A stretch of 64,000 nucleotides of DNA from Lethocerus indicus (lineage: Eukaryota > Arthropoda > Insecta > Hemiptera > Belostomatidae). A program made the position numbers and the translations under genes. The stretch is taken from the NCBI GenBank assembly GCA_019843655.1, contig JACDQD010000010.1, positions 2,091,637 to 2,155,636 on the forward strand, read 5' to 3'. Numbering within the stretch: position 1 is the stretch's first letter; every line of letters starts with the position of its first letter. This document shows positions 13,577 through 26,026 of this stretch, piece by piece. Under the pieces are notes generated by a model. It was not told the origin of the DNA and did no database searches. It worked only from the letters and a program-made list of their open reading frames with translations.

Positions 13577-14284
13577 TGGCGCTGAATTCGTGCGTGTGTG
13601 TTCGGGCGCAATTGTTAATGACTGGAATAGCAATTAATGTAATTTTAATGATTTGGGACCGCCTCAATCGGTTCCACTTAGAGACAGTGGGCCCCCAGAC
13701 ACAATTACCAATATGAATTGATGACACCCTCCACCCGCCGGTCCCCATCAACCCTATTCACCAATTGCAATTATAATAAGCGTAAGTGTTCCTGTGTATC
13801 TCGCGCAGAATTATGCCCCTCCACTATCCATACGTCATTTAACATATATGCCCCGTGTATATGGACGTTTGTTCAACGATCGATGTACGGTGCTTTAGTC
13901 GGGTCTCTAAAGCTGTTCCAATTGGAAGTCGGGGAGGTGGACGGTAATCCTTCTCTCTTTAGCACAATATTATGCAATTGAAATTAGTAATTGAGAAAAA
14001 AAAATATAGAATTTTTCTTCGACAGGCTCAAAACAGTTTTCTAATCCTTGACAGAATTTGTGAAAGATGCTAGAAAATGACAAGCTTCTCTTGGCACACA
14101 TCTGTCCGATACATATTCCGTAATAATTTCTTACATACGTGACTAGGTAGGTGATGATTAATACCTATGCAGACCGAAAACGGGCATTTTAATATTTATC
14201 ACTCCAACGAACGTACGGGGGCGGGGTATCTAGAAAATATCGATTAATCCGGAAATTAAAATATGGAATTATCAGATTTAATAT

Positions 14285-14315
14285 TCGCCGACCGACGCTA
14301 AATTCCGGTCGGCGA
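14285..14315. repeat. Perfect 10-bp inverted repeat
   Basis: TCGCCGACCG (14285-14294) and CGGTCGGCGA (14306-14315) pair perfectly around an 11-nt loop, a stable GC-rich hairpin in AT-rich surroundings. Confidence 0.85.
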
Positions 14316-17300
14316 GCCCAGGCCGACTGCTGGTAATTCGAAATTATGCCGGGAATTAAATATGGGACCGTGAAGTGGGACGGTAGGGAAGGCAGTTGGG
14401 GAATTATTGAAATACGGCTGCGCCTTCCACATTTTATTCAGTTTTAGTATTTGTTTAATCTGTTATTAATTTGTTACACCGGACCGGCTTAATTGTTTAT
14501 TCATGTGCCGCCCCGTTTATATGCATATTACCCTGCCACTTGTCCAACGCTCATTACATTATCCAACACCCACTTATCCAAATATTAATATTATCGCTTT
14601 GTATGTGCATGTATATAAAATATATTTCTGCATATTTTGCAAATTTAAAAAGTGGGATATTACGCATACATACAATACTAACATTTCAGACGAAGATTAT
14701 TAATATTATGTATTATATATAATTATATAACAAAGGAGACATTTTTTATGAAATAAATTGTGAGACAGAGCAATCATATTTCCGGCCCGTTAATATTTTG
14801 AGGTGGACGGGCCAGGTGGAAGGCGGCGGCATCTGAGCCCAACTTCAAAAGGGGGAATAAAATAAATTACTACCATTACAATAAATTAAAACCGGTGTTG
14901 TTTCGAGACGAATAAGAAGCGGATGGGCCACCTCTCAAGTTTTTATCAAAGCCAATGATGTAAACCTCGCGTAATGTGCCCGTTTGGATGTTCCTGTTGA
15001 AAAACGATAGTACAACGCCAAACCAACAACCCCGCATTCATCTGTTTCGTGCCGGCTGTATAACTTTGGCGAATCGTAAATATATCATTATCCGCTTCTC
15101 GGACGAAAAATAAAAGGATAGCGAACGCTCGGCGGGGGAAAAAAATGTTTCGAAAGTTGCTGAACCCGAAGGCCGACTCGCGAGAGTCCCTTCGGCCGCA
15201 TACCGTTCGCTTTGCTCCTGTTTCTTCTCCTAATAATACATAAAGGTAATAAAGTACCGCGGGAATGCTGTAGATCGGACGCTTAATTGGAGTTCCCAAC
15301 GATTGAGGTCTGTATCAGTACACCGTCGTACTTCGATAGTAACCTGGAATTGTTTGGGATCAGTCGTTGAAAAACAACACCTCAGCGCGAGATGTGTTTC
15401 GAAATTATAGATATGAGTGTCTCTACTCTTATCAGTAACGAGTTCTAACTATTAGATCCTAACGTAGGTGTGATAGACTCCCCCCCTTTTCAAACGGACA
15501 AAATTGCAGACGGGAATTTCTGACGGGACGACTGTTTTGTCTTTCATAAAAAACAGTCAAGGTAACGCGTTACTACAGTGGCAACGATATGAATGAAGGG
15601 GAGATTCGAGGAAAATGGGTTTAAATATACGCCGGTTGGTTTTTTCCTGCACCAACCATTTCGGCCGCACAGGCGTCTTATGGGGTTTTATGGGGGCTCA
15701 TAAAAGTTAGCAGCCCGTATTTTCTACTCTTTTTCCGCTCCCCCTTCCGCCGCTTTTTCCTGTTTCATTTTAACGTCCCTCGCATTTATAATGAAAGAAC
15801 AATTTTCTTATCTTATTTAGTTGGAATAGCCCCATCCCGAGGTCGTGTAGTGGGAGAGGGGGGTGGGGCTGTAAAAATTCCGGAGGCGCCCCCCCACCTA
15901 CCCGCTTCGTTTGAAATTAATTTTGACCGGGAATTACAATCGCGTTTTAATTTGTAATTATTATAAACGACGACCGGCGGCCGGATTCCAACAGCATTCT
16001 TTTACCGCAATTCGGATCCATTATATAATAGGGAAGGCTAACTTTTATATCTACTTTTATTATACTATAATAACTTATTCACGTCCCCACTCTGACCTTC
16101 CTTTTTAAATTGCAGACCGGGCGCTTTACACAATTCAAAGCCAGACTCCTATGTACATAAAGCACAGACACAGTATTGGCATCGTATAGAGATTTATTCA
16201 ACTTTTATTCTATCTACTATATTTTGGGCAATAGAATTTAAGTATATCCTATAGTAAAGATGACACTTATGCAACTCTATATCCAATAAATAGAATAATA
16301 AATAAATCCCGGGATTTATTCAAATGTGGAGAATACGCATTTGATAAATTCCATTTTTTTTAAATAATAAAACAGAATATTCGGCGACAAAGTTAACCGT
16401 TAATTTTACTGTGTAATCTCTTTTGGGACCTTAAATTACCGGCTTCAGGCGATGGTTTGGAATATAAGACAGTCGCTATTGTACACCTAGGAACAAAAAC
16501 CGAGGTTTATATATAGCTGTGACTGGAAGGGAGTGTTTGTTTATCGGCCGGCTGAGGTCTCTGTTAAGGGGCCGGGGTCTCGGGCCGCCTCTCTTCCCTC
16601 ACTTCCACTTTAGCTCCAATCTCCAATGGAGCAATGAAGAGGCCCTTTTTTTATCGATTATTATTCTTTTCACAATACTAATACTTTACAATTTACAATT
16701 TTCCGATTAATTGAAAACATGGTTTACCGAACCATACCTCGAAACTGTTCTTATATTAACGACAATTTAAGGCCGAACAGTTGATGATACGACAGACATC
16801 ACTCGGATATTTATAGAGTGCCTACTCTTTCTGGCCTAATTTAACGCTTTTTTCAGCCCATAAAATTACACCCGGCCAACGGAAGACGAGAACCGTTAAC
16901 GGGGCGGTGATTTAAGAACTGCGAGCAGACGAAGGAGGATGTGTGAGAAAGGCCGAGGTTAAACCGGGTCGTAATATATATATAATAACAAGATGGTGGC
17001 AGAGCCATTATTTTAATAGCGGACATCGCATCAATAAAGAAACCCTACTGGATGGCAATAATAAGTCGTTATTATAGGGCAATTAAAGGCAAGTTTTTAA
17101 AAGACTGTAGTAGAAATTGAAAAACGGGAAAGTCGAATGAGAGGAGGGGGATCTCTCAACGCTGCTCAACAACACAAAACAGACCGCTCTATCTCTTAAT
17201 AACTCATAACAACCTCATAAAAGAATATTTTATACACTTTTTAAAATTCTAAATTCTTTAATAATAATGTTTCTTTCTATATATGACAATTTATAGTGGA

Positions 17301-17518
17301 TCATTATTTTGCTGTGAATAAGGTACTTTCTCGAAGGCGCGCGAATGTTCGGAATATACTCTTTTCGAAGTCATTCAGGTTAGTGACGAAAAGCTATCGA
17401 TTTAGCTAAGAAACCAGGAAATAGACGAGTGCAGAAATAAAACCTCGAAAGGAACGAAGTTATTTACTTAAACACACTACGGCGTTTTCCTTTTCTTCTT
17501 TTCGCGTATCATTTTCAG

Positions 17519-17717
17519 GGAAAGTGAAAGAGATTTGAAAAAGAAGTCTCGGCGGCGGATAGAGAAGAGGAGGTTTGGGGCGGTGACACGAGAGGTGGAG
17601 ATATTGACATTCATCGGCAAGGGGGTGGGTTGTGTGTGTGTGTGTGTGTGGGCTGTGCGTATCAGTGCGGGCGTGTCTCTGTCAGTGCGTGTGTCGCGTT
17701 GCTCACCGGAAAATTAA
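17519..17717 (+). CDS. Exon-like segment with basic stretch
   Basis: A very strong acceptor (CTTTTCTTCTTTTCGCGTAT followed by CATTTTCAG) ends at 17518. The only open frame after it, entered after one base, reads ESERDLKKKSRRRIEKRRF and continues through a TG microsatellite (17630-17651) to a stop at 17715-17717. Weak donor-like sites occur at 17593 and 17622. The basic part is purine-rich DNA and could be compositional; the distal half is repeat-derived. If real, the exon probably ends before the TG tract. Confidence 0.2.
17630..17651 (+). repeat. (TG)n microsatellite
   Basis: Eleven GT units in GC-rich DNA downstream of the strong acceptor at 17518. Confidence 0.95.
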
Positions 17718-18986
17718 CCGATCGGGGCGCTCTCCGCCTCGCTCCGCGTTCCACTTCAATAATGCAGGGGACAAACTATCGCGGCCCCCCGACCCCATCC
17801 CATGCCAACCACCCACCGGCCGCGGTATCGATTGTAGGGGAGGGGGCGAGGGGGGTGGCGCCGGGGTGCACCCCTACGCTAACGACATTATACATTAATT
17901 AAACATCAAACACGCACACACGCACCGCCGAGTCGCGAGCCTGCGCTCCCCGGGCCACCGCTTCCTCATCTATATACCACCGCCCCTTGTTAACATATGT
18001 ATAAAGTTACAAGGTTATGCATTATTGAAATGTGCGCCTCCCTCCGGCCGCCCGCCGTACCCCGCCCCATCCCCAGACACAGAGCACTGGCGCGCATACG
18101 GGTGAGGTGGCGGGGGTTAGAGCGGCCCCGGGTCTCCAATGCATTAGTAACTCGGTTCTGTTTATAGAATACATATAAAGAGGGAGAGAGAGTGAGAGAT
18201 AGAGAGAAGGAAGAACGGTCGGGGATGGGGGGTGCCGGGGGGAGGAGGCTTTGTAAAGCGGGAGGGATGCCGAGCCAGAAACCGGCCGTCTTCTCTCTCA
18301 CTCTCTCTCGCTCCGGTATCGATCCTAGAGAAGCGGAGGGAGGGAGAGAGAGTGAGAGAGGAGATATGTTAAGAGGAAGAGATATGATGGGAGTAAGAGG
18401 GAGGTGGGTGGGGGGTGACATGTGAATGATTACTGTCAACAAATATCTGAGCCGGGGGGCGCTTCCTCTCCCTCCATCGCCCCTCGCGCTCCGCTCCAAC
18501 TTTAGTGCGAGGGGAGGCGCGCACACCGCGGTAAAACACATTTCGAACCGGCAGAATTTATCGCTCTTTCCAAAACATGTATTCCGTTCTCGAGATCGAC
18601 TTCGAAAGAATCGATTTGACATATATTAAATATCCTTTTTTCGTTCGGAAGGAGGGGGGTCGACGGAGCCGGCGAAGAATAAATCTGCCCGAACTAAAAA
18701 TATTTTCGAAGAGGCCGCGCGTCCGATACTCCCGCCGCAAAATATCGACGTTTCGAACGTATTTATTAGAAATAAAATTAGGCGCGCGGTAGAGCGCTGA
18801 AATATTTTTTTTTTTAAGAAAATGGGGCGGAGAAACAGTTTTGTTTAATGGGATAAAAAAAATTTAGCCGTACATCGGACTAAAAAAATGGGGCGGTCAT
18901 ATGCTAAGTACAATTAAACATAAAATTACAAAGAGGGGTGACCACCGGTTTTTGTTAGGCCGGTTTTGTTATTTTTTCGCACACAT

Positions 18987-19014
18987 GACACACACACACA
19001 CACACACACACACA
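18987..19014 (+). repeat. (CA)n microsatellite
   Basis: A short pure CA array at the left edge of a GC-rich patch (19.1-19.75 kb). Confidence 0.95.
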
Positions 19015-20181
19015 GTGTAGTAGCGAAGTGGGAACGGGTTGGAGAGTGGCCGGCATGCATTAGGTTTCATTAACTCGGGTCTTGAGGGGTGAAGGGGGTT
19101 TAATTAATGTTTATTTTATTTCGGCGGAAACGGAGGGGAGGTGTGGAAGGGCGGTGGTGGGGTGGGGTCGGGGGTCAGGAAGGTTAGGGCACCCAAGACT
19201 CGGCCGAAAGCGGGTTTTAATTAAAATGTGAGAAACTAATTAATTAAACAAACCCGCAAAAATCCTGGACTGGTGCAAACACAAGGCGGGCCCCACCCCC
19301 GACCCTCGAGTTTTTGAGAGCGGCACCCCCGCCCCCGCCCAGTGCGGTCTAATATTTACTGGGGGCCATTCCTCCGCGGCGGAATTCCGCTAAAGCTAAC
19401 ACACACGGCATAAGTCCTAACAACACAATTATCCTCTACTTAGGTCGAGTCCGTATCGCTTGAGGGGTGGCGGGCGGGCGGGCGAGTGGTGGGGGCACCT
19501 TTTGTTGAAACCCCGGGGCCCTGCTAATTATTTAAGGAAGGGCCCACCGCCGCTGCCCTCACCCGCGGCAACTCTCAAGAAATGAAATTAACCGGTGCAA
19601 TATTAAAAAGCCTCGTTTTTAATAAATCTCGGGCTTCTTCAAATAAGGGGCCGCAGGCCCGGGGCCGTTATAAGCCGAAAACTCTCAAATCTACGGGGTT
19701 AATTCTTCCGGGGCAGAAATTATCCCGCCCCGGCAACTCGCATCGCCGAATGGATTGAAGGGAGCATTTCTTAAGATTCGAATTAAGAATCTTGGTCGGG
19801 ACAAGTATCCACAGGTACTCGCATGATAACACCAGGAACAGAGTTCAAAAACCTTATCGAAGCCCTCCTGAACACGCTAACCGACTGCTATCTCCCCGAT
19901 CTGACTCCCGCCCCACCTTATTATAATAATAAAGACGCAACAAAAAAAAAATTAAGATTGTATAATTATTTCTGTTTTTCAGAACGATCACTCTGAAAAT
20001 TCTCAAGATCAGATGTGTTTCAAACAGTTTTAGGTGATCTGAACTACGTCAAATAATAAATAAAACTCTCATTGGCCTAATTGAAATATTTTGTACACCA
20101 AAACTGAGAAAATGATTTTTTATAAAACACCATAATGTAAAAAAATATACCACACTTATTGCATTATAAAATTGCGAATTT

Positions 20182-20182
<1 letters not shown>

Positions 20183-20234
<52 letters not shown>

Positions 20235-20250
20235 GTATATAAATATATAT
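20183..20250 (+). repeat. (TA)n microsatellite
   Basis: A TA array of about 46 bp with a degenerate right flank (TGTATATGTATATAAAT). Confidence 0.97.
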
Positions 20251-21783
20251 ACGTAGACGCCCATATATATTACCAAAAGGTTATTCAGTGAGCGACAACT
20301 CCAAGAAGCTATTTAAGATTAAGTAAAGAAGAGAACTGGGAATAAGAGGAATAATCTGAGGTCGGTCGGAGTGTATATTAAAATGGGCGGGGGAAGGGTG
20401 ATAAAAGCGAGGTTTCTCAAAAGTAAATAGTAGAAGCGGCGAAGAGTGAGAGGGGGACAAATATTAATTCCCCCCGAGTTCTGTCTCTCCCCCCCCCTCA
20501 AGGCAGGTATCCCCTCCAACCCTTTAGGTGGTTTTTACGCGTTCCGCTTCCCGTTTCACTCGCGCATTCTGTTTTTATCGACTATCCACTAGCCGGTAAA
20601 CGATGTGAAGGGGTGGGGAAGAAAGAAATTCTATCCTGTCGAAACTCTGGACGATACATTAGAAACTGTAACTCTGCACTTTCATTTTCATTCTAAGTAC
20701 AGAGATGGAGCTATTAAACACATTACTTTTATAATCCGTCTTTTTATAAAGTAAGAAGTTACACTGCTTTTTAAGCATCAGGAATTAAAAAATGTGTATA
20801 TCTCGACCATGTTGTTCCTGTTACAGTATATATAAACAATATTAGGGACGTTTCGTCACTTATGGTCCTATTTTATGCCTGTTTCAGTTTTTCGACAACG
20901 TATGTAGATTTACATCAGTAATACTACATTACTCATGCATAGGGTAAATTATCGCTGATGTAACAGAAAACTAAAACTTTAACCTGTAATTTATGGTATT
21001 TCATTATTAGGTTCAGCATACTAGCGGTATTTTTTGTATTCAATTGCTTATTTGGACTTAAGCTAGACCGGTTTAGAGTTATCGTCAGTAACATTCCGTC
21101 AATAATAGAATGGGGCACTTACGTGCATCGCCTACCTACCGAACAAATCAGCACTTTCACTATAACTGATGTAATGTTTTTCATGTAACTGACCAAATAA
21201 GGGATTGGGGACACACAGTGATTTTAAAATCGCCTAGGGCAGATATATATCATTGTTCGTTGAATAATTTACCCATAAAACTTATTAATAGCAAAACTCG
21301 GTCGATATTTGAATTATTAAATTATAAATTTGCTGGAATATTCGGCAAAAAAACATTGAAACTAATATAGAGAGAGCTGTTAAAGAACTGAGAGAAAGCT
21401 GCTTAACTATTACAGCACTTTACTTTCATTGTTATTCATTTCGAGGTTTCAAATTCTCCCTTTTCCTCCCGGACGAGAGGAATATCCCGCCGGTCGGTAA
21501 GATCGTGGCATTTATTTACGGGGAAAAAGAATTTGTCGGGGATTAGGAACAAGTACGACAATGGGCCGCAAAAATAAGGGCGGGGGCGTAAAGCGGGAGA
21601 GACAGGGCTCGATTACCGCGACAAGTGGGCTACAGGGCATAAATCGGAGAGCGGGGGGCTTGGAGGGCGGCGAAACCACCCCTTGTGCCGCCCCAAACAC
21701 AGTTTACAACCCTCTTGGCAGACGCCGCCTTTCGGCCCCTACTTTCAGAACCGACCCCGGCCATAAATTGAACAATTACTCAC

Positions 21784-21846
21784 CTTACATCGGAACCTCA
21801 TCCCCTCCACCGATAAAAGACAAATTACAGACATGTGTTGACTCAC
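21784..21846 (-). other. Candidate RS-exon 1 (63 nt) after recursive site 1
   Basis: The segment between the recursive junction at 21846/21847 and a strong downstream donor (minus AAG|GTGAGTAAT, plus 21778-21786) is 63 nt, exactly 21 codons. Frame 0 is open and begins VSQHMSVICL; frame +2 meets a stop only at its very end. Recursive sites usually need a short downstream exon with its own 5' splice site so that exon definition can recognise the acceptor. The exon is then skipped using the regenerated donor, or sometimes kept. This segment has that form. It could instead be an ordinary cassette micro-exon. The peptide is not one I recognise. Confidence 0.4.
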
Positions 21847-21875
21847 CTGCAACAAAAGAAAAAGAAATATGTAAG
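21841..21875 (-). other. Candidate recursive splice site 1 (ratchet point)
   Basis: Read on the minus strand, a pyrimidine-rich stretch (plus 21850-21866, all purines on plus apart from two bases) ends in CAG (plus 21847-21849). It is joined with no gap to GTGAGT (plus 21841-21846). The junction TTGTTGCAG|GTGAGTCAAC therefore works as an acceptor and regenerates a 5' splice site, which is the defining form of a recursive splice site. A branch-point-like CTTAC lies about 25 nt upstream (plus 21871-21875). In insects such sites occur inside very long introns and remove them stepwise. A 13-bp perfect hairpin lies just upstream on this strand (21904-21933). Seen directly: the fused acceptor and donor. 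Inferred: its use in splicing and the existence of a host gene on the minus strand. Confidence 0.55.
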
Positions 21876-21903
21876 TCAAAGATATCGAAATTCATTATTC
21901 AGA

Positions 21904-21933
21904 AATAATGTACAGTGATTACTGTACATTATT
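21904..21933. repeat. Perfect 13-bp hairpin, 4-nt loop
   Basis: AATAATGTACAGT and its exact complement flank the loop GATT. On the minus strand it lies 55-87 nt upstream of the recursive junction at 21846/21847, so it would sit just upstream of the presumed branch point. Confidence 0.9.
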
Positions 21934-22930
21934 AGGCATGTCGGATACCGATTAGGTTATATCCAAAATTGTGCACAATGCGAATGCGGATCACGATTTT
22001 TGTAGGCAATTCCGTTCGAAGATCTGCTGCGCATATAGCGCGGATAAATTGAAATGTAGCCAGAGAACCAGTCCGTTCGTTAAGATTTTAAATAGGTCCT
22101 AATAATTGTTGTGTGCGGTTATAATTGATTAAGACGAAGCAGAAGAAAAAGATTCCGAGGACGAAGGGGGCCGGACAGAGATCGTTAAACGGACAAATGG
22201 TTTATGTTTGTTTGTTTCTTTTTTGTCGTATTTTTTTCTGCGGCCTTTGCGAGTTAATTGATTGCAGTTCCAGTTAAAACAATAGAGGAGGAGGAGGAGG
22301 AAGAGGACAGAAACAATATCGAGTCGGAGCTGCGTTGCAGTCGGACTAACAGCAGCGTTTTTGACCAATTGAAGTTAACCAATAATTAAACAAGAATAAC
22401 GGACACGGACAGTTAACAGGAATCTACCCCCGCCCGCTCAATCCTCGGCGACCGTATATTCGTTTGACAAAAAGAGACTATTTTAGCGCGATTGGATATC
22501 GCGGGAGAGGGGAAACCAATTTTTCGTGCGATGGCCTCGCCCTAACCAAATAACGGTTGATTTTCTCTCGGGCAAAAGTCCGATCCCGGTAATAATCTGA
22601 ACGGGTAATATGGCGCCCATTAAACAATGTATCTAGCGGAACGAATCGCACAATCGAACACCTACGAAACCTCATAAAATTAATATTTGCTATAGAAGGC
22701 GTCCGTAAAAATAAATGTAGGGCGTACAAATCATTTTCTAAAACTTTTAAGTTTCTGAAAATTACTGAAAAGGAGAGGACTCAATCGTCCAGATACTAAA
22801 CGAACAGAAACAGCGTGCGATACTTGAGGTCGCCGGTGTCAAAAACTCTCAGCAGCCAGAGAGCCAGTGCCACCCCGACCGTAATAAACTACCGGCTGGT
22901 GGGGCCCCCCCCACCGCCAACACACGCATA

Positions 22931-22948
22931 CACACACACACACACACA
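22931..22948 (+). repeat. (CA)n microsatellite
   Basis: A short pure CA run after a C-rich tract. Confidence 0.9.
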
Positions 22949-23412
22949 GCAACAGGTATCCCTCCCAATGCTCCTTCACCGTCTACCTAAGCGCACTTCC
23001 GTACCGTCATCCCTTAGTGTGATGTTAAGTCCCGTTTAGAAAATGACCTCTCAATCGGCTTAGAATGTGTACAAATGTCTCTATTTTCTGGATTTCTCCA
23101 CGTACACTAACGGTAAACAAAAATTTAACATTATTAATCGTTTATTATATAGACCAATTAGGTCGGTGTGGCCACAAATAGGACAGCGACCGCTACCGGA
23201 GAGTGCGGAAATTATTATTTAAAAAATAATAATCGCTAAAAACAATCCGTATTTAAATGAATTAATCGGGTCCATTGTATTATTATTACCTAAATGCGAT
23301 TTAGCGGGGAGAGGGAAATGTGTTATACCGCGTGCCCACGTCCCACCGGATTTAAATCGTTCATCCCGGGTGTGAAAATTTTATCTCGACAATTATATAT
23401 ACACCGGCCAAC

Positions 23413-23553
<141 letters not shown>

Positions 23554-23836
23554 TAGTTAAATTGGCGTTAGAGAGAAACGGAGAGTGCCCCGCTCATTCC
23601 GAGAGGACTCAAAACACAAAAACACGACGCGAGGGAGAGAGCGCCTGTGTGCATCCGTGTTCCAAGTGTGTAACAAAGTCCCACCAACTAATTGGCGATT
23701 ATAAAAGACCGTCACACGTGTGAAGGTATATATAGGAGGGGGGTCCCGGGGGGAGTGAAGGGACGCAGGGAGGGGGTGGTCCATACAGTGATTGGTCCCG
23801 CATACAGATACATGGCTAATTGGTAGCCAATACTCT

Positions 23837-23837
<1 letters not shown>

Positions 23838-23883
<46 letters not shown>
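23838..23883 (+). repeat. (TC)n microsatellite
   Basis: A TC array following CCCTCCCTC, about 290 bp from the (GA)n tract at 23417-23549 and in the opposite orientation. The two form inverted purine/pyrimidine repeats. Confidence 0.97.
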
Positions 23884-23885
<2 letters not shown>

Positions 23886-24120
23886 GGTATTATTCAACAC
23901 GTTAATGAGTCAATACCAAGTGGGAGAGATGCAGGAGCCACCGTTGACGCATAATCAAGAGGGCCGCACCGGCACATTCGCCGCCGACAAACACAAACAG
24001 ACGAACGGAGCGCGGTGCCGGTAGGCGGGAGGGAGGGAGGGAGGGAGAGAGCACCGCCCCAACAGACAAACAGACATCGCATAGCACCTCGACAATCCGC
24101 TAATCTGAAACGCACTGCAC

Positions 24121-24175
24121 CACCCCCGCCCCCACCCCACCGCCACCGCCGCCGCCACCGCCACCGCCCCCATCA
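24121..24175 (+). repeat. CCGCCA-type trinucleotide-rich tract
   Basis: Imperfect CCG and CCA triplets in a GC-rich patch, preceded by GGGA tetranucleotide repeats (24029-24046). The many-frame openness here is compositional. Confidence 0.9.
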
Positions 24176-25270
24176 TCCCCTCACCAACACCGGACGGCAC
24201 GGCAAACTGGCGATGCATTGTGGTAGCCGCCCGAGCGAATATAGTTCTGTTTCTCCCTCCCCCGCCCTCTCACTCTCTCGCTCCGCCGGATTATAATTCA
24301 GCTTCCCCTCTCACACTCGTGTTCACTCGACATGGATTATAATAGCCTCTCCGGGTGTGCCGCCCACACACGCACACGAGCGCACCCGCGCCGTATAATG
24401 CAATCAAACAATGCCTTAACTAGAACTATTGTTGGGTGTCCGCTCTAGTTGCCCCCCCCCGCCACCCGCTCGCCCGTAATCAAACCTGTACTCTCCTACT
24501 GTTTCAACATATGACAATATGTTAACGCCGGTGCCCCTCCTCCACCACCCCCACTCACCCGTAGTCAGCCTACTACTACTACCGTCCCTCCCGACAAACA
24601 GAACCGACGATAGCCCTACAATCCGGTCGCTCGCGATAGCCCCTATCGCCGTGCATCGATAATTAAAGTATATTAATCCGATTCTGGGCCACGCTCCTTT
24701 TCTTTAAACTATAACTAAAGTATAATATTTCACGACTGTTGCCGTAACAGTTCAGAAACCGGTAGGGGGGGTGATAAGATTAAATTTTATAAGAGACGAT
24801 CACTACTATACCATTGTACTATTGTAACTCTGTACACGAGTGAAGCAATTACCAAACATCAATCGGCCAATGTACGCGTAACTGAATTACGGAACGACCC
24901 CGTACCTCGGTAATTATGAAAGTATGATCAGGATTAATGCCTCCTACACTCCTTCCAGTTCGGCAGATCTAAGTTAATAAGGTAATACCTCAAACGTATA
25001 GGCGACTTTTATTATAATCGACCAATTTTCTCCCCGGATATTTCTCTTCCCCGTCCCCTTTTCGGGTTTACACAAAGGTACCAGGGTACACGGGGAAATT
25101 ACACTCGAGGGCTTCAGAAGCGAACACACACACACACACACCTGGAGGGCCCGACCCGCCCTACCCTCCCCTCATCACCCTACTACTTACACAACAAGCA
25201 TTTTTATTCATTTCAGGAGCGGGAGACGCGTGTGCGTGCGCGCGATCAGTCAGACAGACGGGCGCATACA

Positions 25271-25316
25271 GAAAGGGAGGGAGCGAGAGAGAGAGAGAGG
25301 GAGAGAGGGAGAGAGG

Positions 25317-25380
<64 letters not shown>
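25271..25380 (+). repeat. (GA)n microsatellite with interrupted left flank
   Basis: Imperfect GA/GGGA units to about 25320, then a pure GA array of 60 bp. A good acceptor-like TTTTTATTCATTTCAG ends at 25216 just upstream, and the frame after it is Glu/Arg-rich only because of the repeat. Confidence 0.97.
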
Positions 25381-25383
<3 letters not shown>

Positions 25384-26026
25384 GATGGGAATGAGCGGGT
25401 TGGGGTGCACAAAGTGAAAGAAGATCTTTAATGTAAGAGTGGCGCCCTCCTCTCACCCACCCCCACACCACCGGGCCGCTGCACATGCATCCGCAGCATC
25501 ATCATCATCTCACCAATCTCACACAACGAGAGCGCACAAAAACCTTCCCCCCCTCGCCGGGCTCACGAGAGACGCGGCTTTACTATAAAAGAGTGGCTTT
25601 ATGTTTTACGGCCATTGGCGGCGGCGGCGGCAGCGCGTATGTCTGAGCCAGACTTTCATAAAACATTTGACTTTTGGGATGGGAGCGGTGTGAGGGGCCC
25701 TAAGGGGGAGGGAGGGGGGCTTCGGGAGTTTTATATTAAAAATAACAGGGGGGCACCCCGCCCACTCCCCCATCCGCCAACACCGACCGTCCCTCCAAAG
25801 AATTCCAGTTGAATATAAACACACGGATGAATAAATATAGAAAGCCGGAGATGAATTCGAATGGGGGCCCCGCCCCGCCGCGGAGGAGTGCGGCCCGGCC
25901 CCACAAAGTATCCGGACGGGAAAGTTTTCCTTTAAAAGTTTTTGCGCCCCCCGGAAGAGATCGGGGGCCCCCCGGTTATTAACGGCCACTTGATACCGTT
26001 TTGCCGGCTTTTTGTCCACCTCGCAG

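Larger units (their letters stand above)
12495..17518. other. Non-coding stretch
   Basis: AT-rich, with one GC-rich hairpin (14285-14315) and C-rich patches near 12690-12730 and 15840-15905. A 117-codon minus-strand frame (14946-15299) has mixed composition but no supporting signals. Confidence 0.5.
17718..21783. other. GC-rich then AT-rich non-coding stretch
   Basis: 17.7-18.6 kb and 19.1-19.75 kb are GC- and CpG-rich and could mark regulatory regions. The longest frame in the window (210 codons, minus, 17990-18622) lies here but is Ser/Pro/Leu low-complexity from GA and GGGA-type DNA. 19.8-21.5 kb is AT-rich and empty apart from a TA array. Confidence 0.5.

Noticed and set aside
14946..15299. 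117-codon minus-strand frame as a gene
   Set aside because: Mixed composition but no recognisable domain, no splice or promoter context, and lengths near this occur by chance in 64 kb with GC-richer patches.
17990..18622. Longest open frame (210 codons, minus)
   Set aside because: Composition is Ser/Pro/Leu/Arg-rich and derived from GA and GGGA-type DNA; other frames over the same DNA are also open, so openness is not evidence of coding.
25200..25417. Exon after TTTTTATTCATTTCAG at 25216
   Set aside because: The acceptor is good, but the following frame is almost wholly the GA repeat (Glu/Arg) and lacks a donor.
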